A stretch of 28,400 nucleotides of DNA from an uncultured Oscillospiraceae bacterium (GTDB lineage Bacteria; Bacillota; Clostridia; Oscillospirales; Ruminococcaceae). Shown one piece after another: positions 20,880 to 28,400 of this stretch. Both the position numbers and the translations under genes were made by a program. The stretch covers positions 1-28,400 of the forward strand of contig CAKSEY010000028.1 of the NCBI GenBank assembly GCA_934448295.1, given 5' to 3'. Every line of letters begins with the position of its first letter. Position 1 is the stretch's first letter. The notes beneath the pieces were generated by a model. It ran no database searches and had not been told where the DNA came from. It saw nothing but the letters and a program-made list of their open reading frames with translations.

Positions 20880-22700
20880 ATGAATACTGCACCTTTTTAC
20901 GAGCTTCACGACAGGCTCTACGACTGCGCTTCTGCGGGGTGCGCGTCCATCGCCGAGGATTTCCGGCTGAAACGCGCCGTGGAGGGCATGGCTCCCCTGG
21001 CGGAAGCCAACAAGACCTTCGCGCGCCTGCGGGATATGTGCGCAAGGCTGTTCACCGAGCCGGAGCCCGCGCTCCTGCTGGCGGACTGCATAGCCCTGGC
21101 GGACGCCCTCGCTGTTGCCCAGGGGCATTACACAAACGCTGAGGATTCCCACTCGGGTACGCTGGAATATGATGTGGAGTGCAACATGGAAGCCGGCTGG
21201 CGCTCCGTGAAGTCGCTGTGGGCTGCGATACTCACCAAAAGCCCGCACCTGAAAAAGCTCGACCCGGACGAATATAAGCTTCTCGGCGACCCGCGCATAC
21301 TGGAACAGTTCATCTGCGCTTCCGGAGAAAAGAGCGAGAACATCGCCGCCTTTGCCCGGGAGATGTGCGCCGCATATGGTACCTCGATAGTTCCGCCGCT
21401 GAAAGCCTCCCTCGACCTGTCGGACGAAAAGGCTTCCGGAGTTCAGATAGATTATGTCGCAGACGCCGCCGGGAGCGCCGAGAACGACTGGTACCTCTCC
21501 CTGGCGGAAAACGAGGAAGCCCCGCAGAACGCCCGCATAAAAGCGATACAGGCGCTTGCCCGGGACAGCGCGAACGCTCCGCGCCTGCTGGATTTCTGCC
21601 GCACCGAAAAGGGAAAGATAAAGACCGCCGCTCTGCTTGAAACCGCCCGGCTCGACCCTCCGGGATTTGACGAGATACTGAAAAAGCTCACCGCCAAGTA
21701 CAAGGACAGCTATCTGCCGATAATCTGCGCTTCTCCCTCGCGTGTGGCGGTGGACTTTATCCGCGGCAGGCTGGACGAGGCTTTCGCCGACCCCCGGAAT
21801 CGTCCAGACCCCAGGCAGGTCATGAGCACCATAGCCATGATGATAAACAAGCGGGATATAGACGACTGCTTCCTGCGGGCGGTAGAATACGCAGAAAAGC
21901 ACCCCGCAAGCCCCAAAGGCGTGAGCGAAGTGCGCGAGATGAACTATGTGCTCATAAACAATATGTTCCCCGACCCGGACGGCGGCTTCAAGGCGATGAC
22001 CCTGCGCCTGCACGAAAAGCGGCCGGATATATTCTTCACCGCCTGGTGTATCGCCACGATCGCAGACGACCCGGACGCGGTTTCCGCTGAGCTGAAAAAG
22101 CGCATATCCCACTTAGGCGGCTATGCGGCTTTTCACATTCTGGAGGAGGGTATCAGCTATTCCGAAAGCGAGGGCAGATACGTCTTTGCGGCGGAAGTCC
22201 CAGTCGCATACGGCAATATCCCTGTCAGGGTGCTGACAATGCCGCTTTTTGAGCGTATGCCGCAGTCCCTTGCAGGGTTACTCGCAGATACCTCAATGAT
22301 AACCGGCGATTCAGGAAATATGAGATTCGCAGCGCAGACACGCTGTAAATTCCTGGACGCTGCGGCTGATACGGCGGCTCCCGCCGACGCTGACATGATA
22401 AAGTCGCAGGTTTTGAAATTCGCACTTGAAGCAATGAAAAAGATACCTGTGTTTGAACTGCTTGACCTCATAGTAAAATACGGCTCGCCGGACAGCGAAG
22501 CAATACTGAAGATGACGCGAAGCTGCGCTCTGCTGCCCTCTAACGCGCCGCGCTCCATATATCTTACAGCAAAATCCCCGCTCCTCACCGTACGGCAAAA
22601 GCGCGCCCTCCTGCTGGAAATGCTGGATAAAGTGCTGAACGGTCCGCTGTCGCACTACTCCACGATAGCAAGAGGTCTGCTTGAAGAACTCCCCGAATAA
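20880..22700 (+). CDS. large helical (HEAT-like) protein of unknown function
   Basis: A 606-residue soluble protein, rich in leucine and alanine and apparently almost entirely alpha-helical. The middle shows successive helix pairs with spacing like HEAT or armadillo repeats (for example NARIKAIQALARDSANAPRLLDFCR and the following segments). There is no signal peptide, membrane segment or catalytic motif. It may correspond to the DUF5691-type proteins that accompany SWIM and MoxR genes, but I could not confirm that. It begins 13 bases after the SWIM gene stop behind a G-rich AGGGGGGG site and ends 16 bases before the ATPase gene. A scaffold role is the simplest guess. The last third looks less GC-rich than the rest. 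Confidence 0.82.
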   Translation: MNTAPFYELHDRLYDCASAGCASIAEDFRLKRAVEGMAPLAEANKTFARLRDMCARLFTEPEPALLLADCIALADALAVAQGHYTNAEDSHSGTLEYDVECNMEAGWRSVKSLWAAILTKSPHLKKLDPDEYKLLGDPRILEQFICASGEKSENIAAFAREMCAAYGTSIVPPLKASLDLSDEKASGVQIDYVADAAGSAENDWYLSLAENEEAPQNARIKAIQALARDSANAPRLLDFCRTEKGKIKTAALLETARLDPPGFDEILKKLTAKYKDSYLPIICASPSRVAVDFIRGRLDEAFADPRNRPDPRQVMSTIAMMINKRDIDDCFLRAVEYAEKHPASPKGVSEVREMNYVLINNMFPDPDGGFKAMTLRLHEKRPDIFFTAWCIATIADDPDAVSAELKKRISHLGGYAAFHILEEGISYSESEGRYVFAAEVPVAYGNIPVRVLTMPLFERMPQSLAGLLADTSMITGDSGNMRFAAQTRCKFLDAAADTAAPADADMIKSQVLKFALEAMKKIPVFELLDLIVKYGSPDSEAILKMTRSCALLPSNAPRSIYLTAKSPLLTVRQKRALLLEMLDKVLNGPLSHYSTIARGLLEELPE

Positions 22701-22716
22701 AGAAAGGAACAACACC

Positions 22717-23796
22717 ATGTCCGATATACTCCGCCTCCCTGCCGAGGAACTATACAAAACAGAGCTTGAAGCCCTGATAAAGAACGAAACCGACCCGGTG
22801 CCCGCCGGCTGGAAGATGTCCCCGCGCTCGGTGCTGACCTACATAATGGGCGGCAAATCCGGCAAGACCGCCATCACGCCGAAATACATGGGCGACCGCC
22901 GCATAGTCGAAATATGCATTGCGACCCTGGTCACTGACCGCGCCCTCCTGCTGATAGGCGAGCCGGGAACCGCGAAATCCTGGCTGTCGGAGCACCTCAC
23001 CGCCGCGATAAACGGCGATTCCTCCCGGGTGATACAGGGCACCGCAGGCACCACCGAGGAGCAGATACGCTACTCCTGGAATTACGCCCTGCTGCTTGCA
23101 AAGGGTCCCTCCCACGAAGCCCTTGTGAAGAGCCCGGTATACACCGCAATGGAAGCCGGAGCCATCGCCAGAATAGAGGAAATTTCCCGCTGTGCCAGCG
23201 AGGTGCAGGACGCGCTCATCTCCATTCTTTCGGAAAAGCGCATTTCCGTGCCGGAGCTTTCCGAGGAAGTCCCCGCGAAAAAGGGCTTCTCCGTGATAGC
23301 CACCGCCAACACCCGGGACAAGGGCGTAAACGAGATGTCCTCCGCGCTTAAGCGCCGGTTCAATATCGTGGTGCTCCCGGCTCCCGCCGATATGGAGACT
23401 GAAATAAACATCGTAAACACCAGAGTCGCACAGCTCTCCGACAGCTTCGGGCTGACCGCAAAGCTCCCCGACCGCACCGCCGTGGAGCGCGTCGTCACCA
23501 TCTTCCGGGAGCTGAGAAACGGGCAGACCCTAGACGGTCAGGTGAAGCTGAAACAGACCTCCGGCGTGCTGTCCTCCGCAGAGGCCATTTCCCTGCTGAT
23601 AAACAGCATGGCTCTCGCCGGGAGCTTCGGAAACGGCGAGATATCCGACGCGGACTTAGCCTCCGCGCTCCAGGGCGCAGTGGTCAAGGACGATACCAAG
23701 GACAAGGCGGTCTGGGCGGAGTACCTCGAAAACGTGATGAAGAAGCGCCGCGACTGCGCGGGGCTGTACGCTGAATGCAGGGAGAGAAACGCGTAA
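22717..23796 (+). CDS. MoxR-type AAA ATPase
   Basis: A 359-residue AAA+ ATPase of the MoxR group. Walker A is GEPGTAKS (81-88), the Walker B region is GAIARIEEIS (148-157) with a glutamate pair, sensor 1 is VIATANTRDKG (193-203), and arginines in SALKRRFNI supply the finger. MoxR proteins remodel or activate partner proteins, usually with a VWA co-chaperone, which is encoded two genes downstream. The ATG at 22717 is preferred because AAAGGAA precedes it; an upstream in-frame ATG overlaps the previous gene. Its stop overlaps the next start as TAATG. Confidence 0.93.
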   Translation: MSDILRLPAEELYKTELEALIKNETDPVPAGWKMSPRSVLTYIMGGKSGKTAITPKYMGDRRIVEICIATLVTDRALLLIGEPGTAKSWLSEHLTAAINGDSSRVIQGTAGTTEEQIRYSWNYALLLAKGPSHEALVKSPVYTAMEAGAIARIEEISRCASEVQDALISILSEKRISVPELSEEVPAKKGFSVIATANTRDKGVNEMSSALKRRFNIVVLPAPADMETEINIVNTRVAQLSDSFGLTAKLPDRTAVERVVTIFRELRNGQTLDGQVKLKQTSGVLSSAEAISLLINSMALAGSFGNGEISDADLASALQGAVVKDDTKDKAVWAEYLENVMKKRRDCAGLYAECRERNA

Positions 23797-26033
23797 TGAC
23801 GGAATTTTTCGGAGTAAGACACCACTCCCCCGCCTGCGCGTTTTACGCGGAGGAATTCCTGCGGCGCACACAGCCGGAGGTGCTCCTTATCGAGGGACCC
23901 TCTGACCTCAGCGGGCTGATACCCCAGCTATGCGCCCCGGAGGTGGAGCTCCCCGGCGCCATACTCGCCTACACCGAGGAAGCCCCGGTGCACACCGCGC
24001 TCTACCCCTTCGCGGAATTCTCCCCGGAATACGCCGCCATGAAGTGGGCGGTGAAAAACGGCGTGGAAGTGCGCTTCTGCGACCTGCCGTCCGACTGCGT
24101 ACTGGCGCAGATACAGCAGGAATCCCCGGATAAGGAAGAATCCACGGACAGCCCGCCTAACGTTTACGAGCGCCTGGAGGCGGTCTCCGGCATGGATAAC
24201 GGGTCGTTCTGGGAATACTGCTTTGAGCAGTGCGAGAGCTGCGAGGACTTCCTTGCCGCCGCCGAAAATTACGGCGCGGAGCTCCGCAGCTTTTCCGGCA
24301 GCGACCCGCAGAATTCCCTTAGGGAAGCGTTCATGCGCCGCGTGATAAGCGAATGCGAAGCGGCGCGCCCCGGCGCAAATATCGCGGTGCTTACCGGAGC
24401 ATTCCACACGGCGGGGCTGAAAAACGTCCCGTTCACCGAACAGGACAGGGCGCTCACGGAAAAGCTGCCGTCAGTGCCGTCAAAGGCGACTCTCATGCCC
24501 TATTCCTACTTCCGCCTGTCGGAGCGCTCCGGCTACGGCGCGGGGTGCAGGGCTCCCGGCTACAACGAGCTTATGTGGGAATGCCGCCGCTCCGGAGATA
24601 TCCGGGACAGCGCCGCGCAGTACCTTGCGAAGATAGCGCAGTACCAGCGGGAGCACGGCTTTGCCTGCTCCACCGCCGAGGTGATAGAAGCAAAGCGCCT
24701 TGCGGATACCCTGGCTTCAATGCGCGGCGGGAAGCTCCCGAATCTCGCCGACCTGCGGGACGCGGCTGTCACCTGCCTTGGTCACGGCAGCTTCGCGGAA
24801 ATTTCCCTCGCCTGCGCGGACGTTGAGATAGGCACGAAGATAGGCTCCATGCCGGAGGGCGCGGTCTGCACCTCGGTGCAAGAGGATTTCACGCGGCAGC
24901 TAAAGGAGCTTAAGCTGGAGAAATACCGCAAGGCGTCCGCCGAGGAGCTTCCCCTCGACCTGCGGGAAAATCTCCGGGTAAAGACGGAAAAGGCGGCTTT
25001 CATCGACCTTGGGCGCTCGTTTTTCCTGCACCGGCTGAAATCTCTCGGCGTGAGCTTCTGCACGCAGAAAGCCCGCCCGCAGGACAACGCCACATGGGCG
25101 GAGCTGTGGGAGCTCCGCTGGAGCCCGCAGGCGGAGATAGAAATAGTGGAAGCCTCGCTGAAAGGCGACACGGTGGAGCAGGCGGCGGCAAACGCCCTGT
25201 CGCTTCGGCTGGCGGAAGCGGATTCCGTGGCGGAGACCGCAAAGCTCCTCGATACCGCGTTCGAATGCGGGCTTCCCGCCTGCGTGAAAACCGCCGCCTG
25301 CTCGGTGCAGCGGCAGACTGCGGAGTGCTCCTCCGCTGCGGAGATCGGCAGGGCGCTGGGCACGCTCTCCGGGATAATGCGCTTCGGCAGCATACGCCGC
25401 CTGGAGCTTAGCAGCCTGCCGGAGCTTATGGAGAAGCTGTTCCTGAGATTCTGCCTGTGCCTGCCCTCCGGCATGGTGTGCGACCGCCCGTCTGCGGAGC
25501 AGCTCATCACCGCCGTTTCCGCCGTGAACGACGCCTGCGTCGCCCACGACTTCCTTGACGGCGCGAGATTCACCGCGCTGCTTTCGGATATCGCGGACAA
25601 TAACTTTGCCTCGCCGCTGCTCTCGGGCTTCTGCTGCGCGGCGCTGATGGAGCGCGGGCTGATAGCTCCCGGCAAGCTCTCGGAGCTTATCGGCAGGCGG
25701 CTTTCCCCGGGCTTCGCCGCAGAGGGCGCGCTGTGGTTCGAGGGATTCTCTAAGAAAAACCGCCGCGCGCTGATAAGCCGCCTTTCCGTCTGGGAGAAGC
25801 TGTGCGGCTTCACGGCGGAGCTTTCCCCCGAGGAATTCAAGCCGGTGCTGGTCTGCCTGCGGCGCACCTTCGCGGAGTACACTCCCGCCGAAAGATCCGA
25901 CATAGCCGAAAACATCGGCGAGGCGCTGGGGATCTCAAAGCAGGCGGCGGCTGAGTTCGCCACCGGGGCGCTGACCCCGCAGGAACAGCAGGACATCAGC
26001 GGCCTTGACGATTTTGATTTCGGAGATATTTAA
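23796..26033 (+). CDS. DUF5682-like large protein
   Basis: A 745-residue protein that starts with FFGVRHHSPACAFYAEEFL and LLIEGPSDL, the signature of the DUF5682 family found beside MoxR/VWA genes (E. coli yehM appears to be of this type). The GxRHHSP and EGP motifs recall TraB/ChaN/erythromycin-esterase-like folds, with His9, His10 and Glu33 as possible active-site residues; this relation is tentative. The C-terminal 450 residues are alanine- and leucine-rich helices without named motifs. Coupled by 1-base overlaps to both the ATPase (TAATG at 23794-23798) and the VWA gene. An enzymatic effector role is possible but unproved. Confidence 0.82.
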   Translation: MTEFFGVRHHSPACAFYAEEFLRRTQPEVLLIEGPSDLSGLIPQLCAPEVELPGAILAYTEEAPVHTALYPFAEFSPEYAAMKWAVKNGVEVRFCDLPSDCVLAQIQQESPDKEESTDSPPNVYERLEAVSGMDNGSFWEYCFEQCESCEDFLAAAENYGAELRSFSGSDPQNSLREAFMRRVISECEAARPGANIAVLTGAFHTAGLKNVPFTEQDRALTEKLPSVPSKATLMPYSYFRLSERSGYGAGCRAPGYNELMWECRRSGDIRDSAAQYLAKIAQYQREHGFACSTAEVIEAKRLADTLASMRGGKLPNLADLRDAAVTCLGHGSFAEISLACADVEIGTKIGSMPEGAVCTSVQEDFTRQLKELKLEKYRKASAEELPLDLRENLRVKTEKAAFIDLGRSFFLHRLKSLGVSFCTQKARPQDNATWAELWELRWSPQAEIEIVEASLKGDTVEQAAANALSLRLAEADSVAETAKLLDTAFECGLPACVKTAACSVQRQTAECSSAAEIGRALGTLSGIMRFGSIRRLELSSLPELMEKLFLRFCLCLPSGMVCDRPSAEQLITAVSAVNDACVAHDFLDGARFTALLSDIADNNFASPLLSGFCCAALMERGLIAPGKLSELIGRRLSPGFAAEGALWFEGFSKKNRRALISRLSVWEKLCGFTAELSPEEFKPVLVCLRRTFAEYTPAERSDIAENIGEALGISKQAAAEFATGALTPQEQQDISGLDDFDFGDI

Positions 26034-27181
26034 TGGAAAACAAGGAAATTCTGAAACGCTGGCGGCTTATCCTCGGGAGCTGCTGCGAGGATACGATGGA
26101 CTCCCTGGGCGGCGCCGGGGCGATGTCCGAGGAGGATATGCTGATGGATTCCGCGCTGTCGCAGATATACGGCGGGAGCTCCGACGGAAGCCCGTCCGGA
26201 ATGGCGGGCAGCGGGAAGTCCTCCCCGAAGCTCACAAAGTGGCTCGGCGACCTGCGCTCCCTTTTCAGCCAGACCGAGATACGCGTGATACAGAACGACG
26301 CGATAGAGCGCTGCGGGCTGAAGCAGCTCCTGTTTGAGCCGGAAATGCTGGAAAGTCTCGCGCCGGATATTTCCACGGCGGCGCTTCTGCTCACGCTGAA
26401 AGACCAGATACCCGCCCGGGCAAAGGACAACGCCCGCCGCTACATCGCGAGGATAGTGGAGGACATAAACCGCCGCCTGTCGGACGACCTGCGCCGCTGT
26501 GTGAGCTCCGTGCTGAACCGCCGGGAGCACTCCCCGATACCAAGCGCTGCGGCGCTGGATTTCCGCACCACTATCCGCAGGAATCTCGGCAACTACGACC
26601 CGCAGCGGAAGCTGCTGCTCCCGGAAAGGTTCTGGTTCTACGAGCGGGCGGCGAAGTCCGGCTCCCGCACCGTGATTCTGGACATCGACCAGAGCGGCTC
26701 CATGGGGGAATCCGCAATATATTCCTCGGTGATGGGGTGTATTCTCGCCAGCATAAGCTCCCTTAAAACGCACGTTATCGCGTTCGACACCGCCGTCACC
26801 GACCTCACGGAGCACTGCTCCGACCCGGTGGAGCTGCTGTACGGAATACAGCTCGGCGGCGGCACGGACATAGAAAAATCCGTCGCGTACTGCTCAGGGC
26901 TTGTGACCCAGCCGGAAAAAACCACCATGTTCCTCGTCACCGACCTCTACGAGGGCGGCAACCGCAGCGGGCTTCTCCGCCGGCTTGAGGAGCTGCGCGG
27001 CTCCGGCGTGAACATCGTGGTGCTGCTGGCGGTCTCCGACAGCGGAAAGCCGATCTACGACGAGGGGCTTGCAAAGCGGGTAGCGGCGCTGGATATCCCG
27101 TGCTTCGCCTGCCCGCCGGAGCGCCTGCCGGAGCTGCTGGAAAACGCGCTGAAACGGCGCTCCCTTGCGGGGTTCGCGTGA
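26033..27181 (+). CDS. VWA-domain protein, MoxR partner
   Basis: A 382-residue cytosolic protein with a C-terminal von Willebrand factor A domain. The metal-ion-dependent adhesion site is intact: DxSxS at Asp219-Ser221-Ser223 (DIDQSGSMGE), Thr278 in GGGTDIEKS and Asp304 in LVTDLYEGG. The N-terminal 200 residues are helical and acidic. It is similar in layout to YehP-type proteins. In characterised MoxR/VWA pairs the VWA protein bridges the ATPase to a substrate. Its ATG overlaps the previous stop. It is the last gene of the operon, followed by a shared terminator. Confidence 0.93.
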   Translation: MENKEILKRWRLILGSCCEDTMDSLGGAGAMSEEDMLMDSALSQIYGGSSDGSPSGMAGSGKSSPKLTKWLGDLRSLFSQTEIRVIQNDAIERCGLKQLLFEPEMLESLAPDISTAALLLTLKDQIPARAKDNARRYIARIVEDINRRLSDDLRRCVSSVLNRREHSPIPSAAALDFRTTIRRNLGNYDPQRKLLLPERFWFYERAAKSGSRTVILDIDQSGSMGESAIYSSVMGCILASISSLKTHVIAFDTAVTDLTEHCSDPVELLYGIQLGGGTDIEKSVAYCSGLVTQPEKTTMFLVTDLYEGGNRSGLLRRLEELRGSGVNIVVLLAVSDSGKPIYDEGLAKRVAALDIPCFACPPERLPELLENALKRRSLAGFA

Positions 27182-27202
27182 TTCATGCCTTTTTAGTTAT
27201 AC

Positions 27203-27242
27203 AAAAAAGCCACCTTTCAGTCAAATGAAAGATGGCTTTTTT
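27203..27242. terminator. bidirectional terminator between the VWA gene and the dockerin gene
   Basis: Arms 27203-27219 and 27226-27242 pair over 17 positions with one mismatch around a 6-base loop; the outer part is AAAAAAGCC/GGCTTTTTT, giving T tracts in both directions. The two flanking genes converge on it. Confidence 0.93.
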
Positions 27243-27278
27243 CAATGTTCTCCCGGTAAGCAGGGAGGCTGTTGTGCT

Positions 27279-28400
27279 TTAATTCAGCCCAACAACTTTC
27301 TTGAGGATCGCCGCAGCGTCAAACGCGTTGACCTCTCCGTCGCCGTTAAAGTCCGCCATAAGCGGATTCTCGCCCGCTTCCAGACCAACGATGATCTTGA
27401 GCAGCGCGGCAGCGTCCAGGGCGTTCAGTTCGCCGTCGTTGGTCACATCGCCAGGCAGGTCGCTGAACCCGCACGCCATGACGACATACTCGCCGGTTTT
27501 GTCCATGCCGCTTATCACGGCACGGCCGTCCTCGCCTATACGCACGCTGGTCTTGAATTCCAGGGCGCCCCCGTTCAGCTTGTAGACGTTCGCGAACTGA
27601 CCCGCATAGTCCTTTTTGAAAGAAAGCTTAATGTCGGCGGGAACGTTTGTTCCGCTGATTTTAAGGTCGAAGCCGTTTATGCCGCGCAGCGCGGACTTGT
27701 CGACATTGCCCGGAAGTATCGTCATGTCGGCGGCGCCTGTGCCGGAGGATATCTCCGCTCCGTCGATCATCCAGCTCTTAACGCTGTCCACCGTGAGCTC
27801 CACGCTGATATCGCGCTCGGAGATCGCCTTTATAACGTCCGCCGGGATACTCGTTGAACCGTTAAGGTCTATAACCAGACCCTCGCCGGAGGCCGCACCG
27901 CTGATTCTGTCCGCCGCCTCTGACCAGCTCATGCCCTTGCCGTTCACAGAGGGCGCTGTTTCAGTGGAAGCCGGAGCTGACGGAGCGGACGGACGCGCAG
28001 ACCCGCCGCCGGAGGAAGAACCGCCGCCGATACCGGAGGACGTCTTTTTCCTGAACGTGACCTCAAATGTGCTGTTTTCAGTTATTGTGAAGGTGTACTT
28101 TTCATTGATGAGCTGCACAAGTGCGCCGTTGAGCGTTACGGACTTGACCTGATAGCCCTCGTCCGGGGTCACGGTGAGCGTTACCTCGGTGCCCTCAGCG
28201 TAGGAAGCCGTACCCGGTGTTACCTTTCCGCCCTCGCCGCAGTTTACTGTGAGTATTTTATTACCCGCAGGAATTTTCTCGAACTCCACAGCGAAAACGC
28301 TGTCCTCTGTTATTGTGAACGTATACGCTCCGTTGGTGAGCTCCACGGCTGTGCCGTTGAGGGTCACGGACTTCACCTGATAGCCCTCGTCCGGGGTCAC
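27279..28400 (-). CDS. dockerin-bearing surface protein with bacterial repeats (N-terminus outside window)
   Basis: The visible 373 residues are the C-terminal part of a larger secreted protein. From the left edge of the visible part come InlB_B/Flg_new-like repeats of 76 residues (TPDEGYQVKSVTLNG, ENSTFEVTF), a Ser/Gly/Pro/Ala-rich linker (about 118-150), a beta-rich domain of about 150 residues without a clear name, and a C-terminal type I dockerin. The dockerin has two calcium-loop repeats, GDVTNDGELNALDA and ADFNGDGEVNAFDA, each followed by a short helix. Dockerins bind cohesins in cellulosome-like assemblies, so the protein is probably cell-surface or scaffold-bound. The start codon and signal peptide are not in the window. 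Confidence 0.9.
   Translation of the reverse strand: MTPDEGYQVKSVTLNGTAVELTNGAYTFTITEDSVFAVEFEKIPAGNKILTVNCGEGGKVTPGTASYAEGTEVTLTVTPDEGYQVKSVTLNGALVQLINEKYTFTITENSTFEVTFRKKTSSGIGGGSSSGGGSARPSAPSAPASTETAPSVNGKGMSWSEAADRISGAASGEGLVIDLNGSTSIPADVIKAISERDISVELTVDSVKSWMIDGAEISSGTGAADMTILPGNVDKSALRGINGFDLKISGTNVPADIKLSFKKDYAGQFANVYKLNGGALEFKTSVRIGEDGRAVISGMDKTGEYVVMACGFSDLPGDVTNDGELNALDAAALLKIIVGLEAGENPLMADFNGDGEVNAFDAAAILKKVVGLN
28141..28400. repeat. 228-bp direct repeat inside the dockerin-protein gene
   Basis: The block starting at 28141 recurs at 28369 with a single change in the first 32 bases, a period of 228 bases or 76 codons. It encodes the tandem TPDEGYQVKSVTLNG-type repeats, and the array continues past the window edge. 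Confidence 0.85.

Noticed and set aside
20400..22112. Minus-strand open frame of 570 codons
   Set aside because: It spans the end of the SWIM gene and most of the helical-repeat gene in antisense. Its composition is Arg/Gly/Pro/His-rich without motifs, so it is a codon-bias shadow.
24782..25996. Minus-strand Ser-rich open frame of 404 codons
   Set aside because: It is antisense to the 745-residue gene, which is coupled on both sides to real genes. The serine richness is an artefact of the reversed frame.

Overview
The window looks like chromosomal DNA of a Gram-positive gut Clostridium-class bacterium, most likely Ruminococcaceae/Oscillospiraceae. The clues are a dockerin-bearing surface protein at the right edge, a YerC-type TrpR-like regulator, strong AGGAGG ribosome-binding sites, many near-consensus sigma-A promoters with 17-bp spacers, and high-GC coding sequence with AT-rich intergenic DNA. 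No phage, transposon or CRISPR array is visible.

Layout. (1) 1-254: tRNA-Asp and tRNA-Val on the minus strand with their promoter. (2) 274-2375: a minus-strand operon yerC, SAM methyltransferase, hslO (Hsp33). (3) 2462-15456: a reductive pyrimidine-catabolism island, all on the minus strand. One promoter at 12349-12377 appears to drive nine genes: ABC ATPase, two permeases, substrate-binding lipoprotein, dihydropyrimidinase, PreA-like dihydropyrimidine dehydrogenase, PucR regulator, class III aminotransferase and a small unknown protein. Upstream, each with its own promoter, sit an M20 amidohydrolase (likely N-carbamoyl-beta-alanine amidohydrolase) and an iron-type alcohol dehydrogenase. Together these could take up uracil or thymine (or reduced pyrimidines), reduce and open the ring, release CO2 and ammonia to give beta-alanine, transaminate it to malonate semialdehyde and reduce that to 3-hydroxypropionate. 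(4) 15487-18690: a GNAT acetyltransferase divergent from a TetR regulator, then oleate hydratase. (5) 18725-19246: an isolated cobO. (6) 19393-27242: a five-gene plus-strand operon: SWIM zinc finger, helical repeat-like protein, MoxR-type AAA ATPase, DUF5682-like protein and VWA protein, a poorly understood chaperone or conflict-like system. (7) 27279-28400: the C-terminal part of a repeat-plus-dockerin protein whose N-terminus lies outside the window.

Main points of interest. The substrate-binding protein of the pyrimidine transporter appears circularly permuted: its canonical N-terminal third lies at the C-terminus. The operon is preceded by a terminator that is itself inside a 35-codon leader ORF ending in the Shine-Dalgarno of the first gene, an architecture like pyrBI attenuation. 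Five copies of a TGTGC-N4/5-GCACA palindrome lie upstream of the three pyrimidine transcription units and suggest one regulon. The dehydrogenase carries the N-terminal Fe-S segment of PreT/DPD without the FAD/NADPH domain, so its electron donor is unclear.
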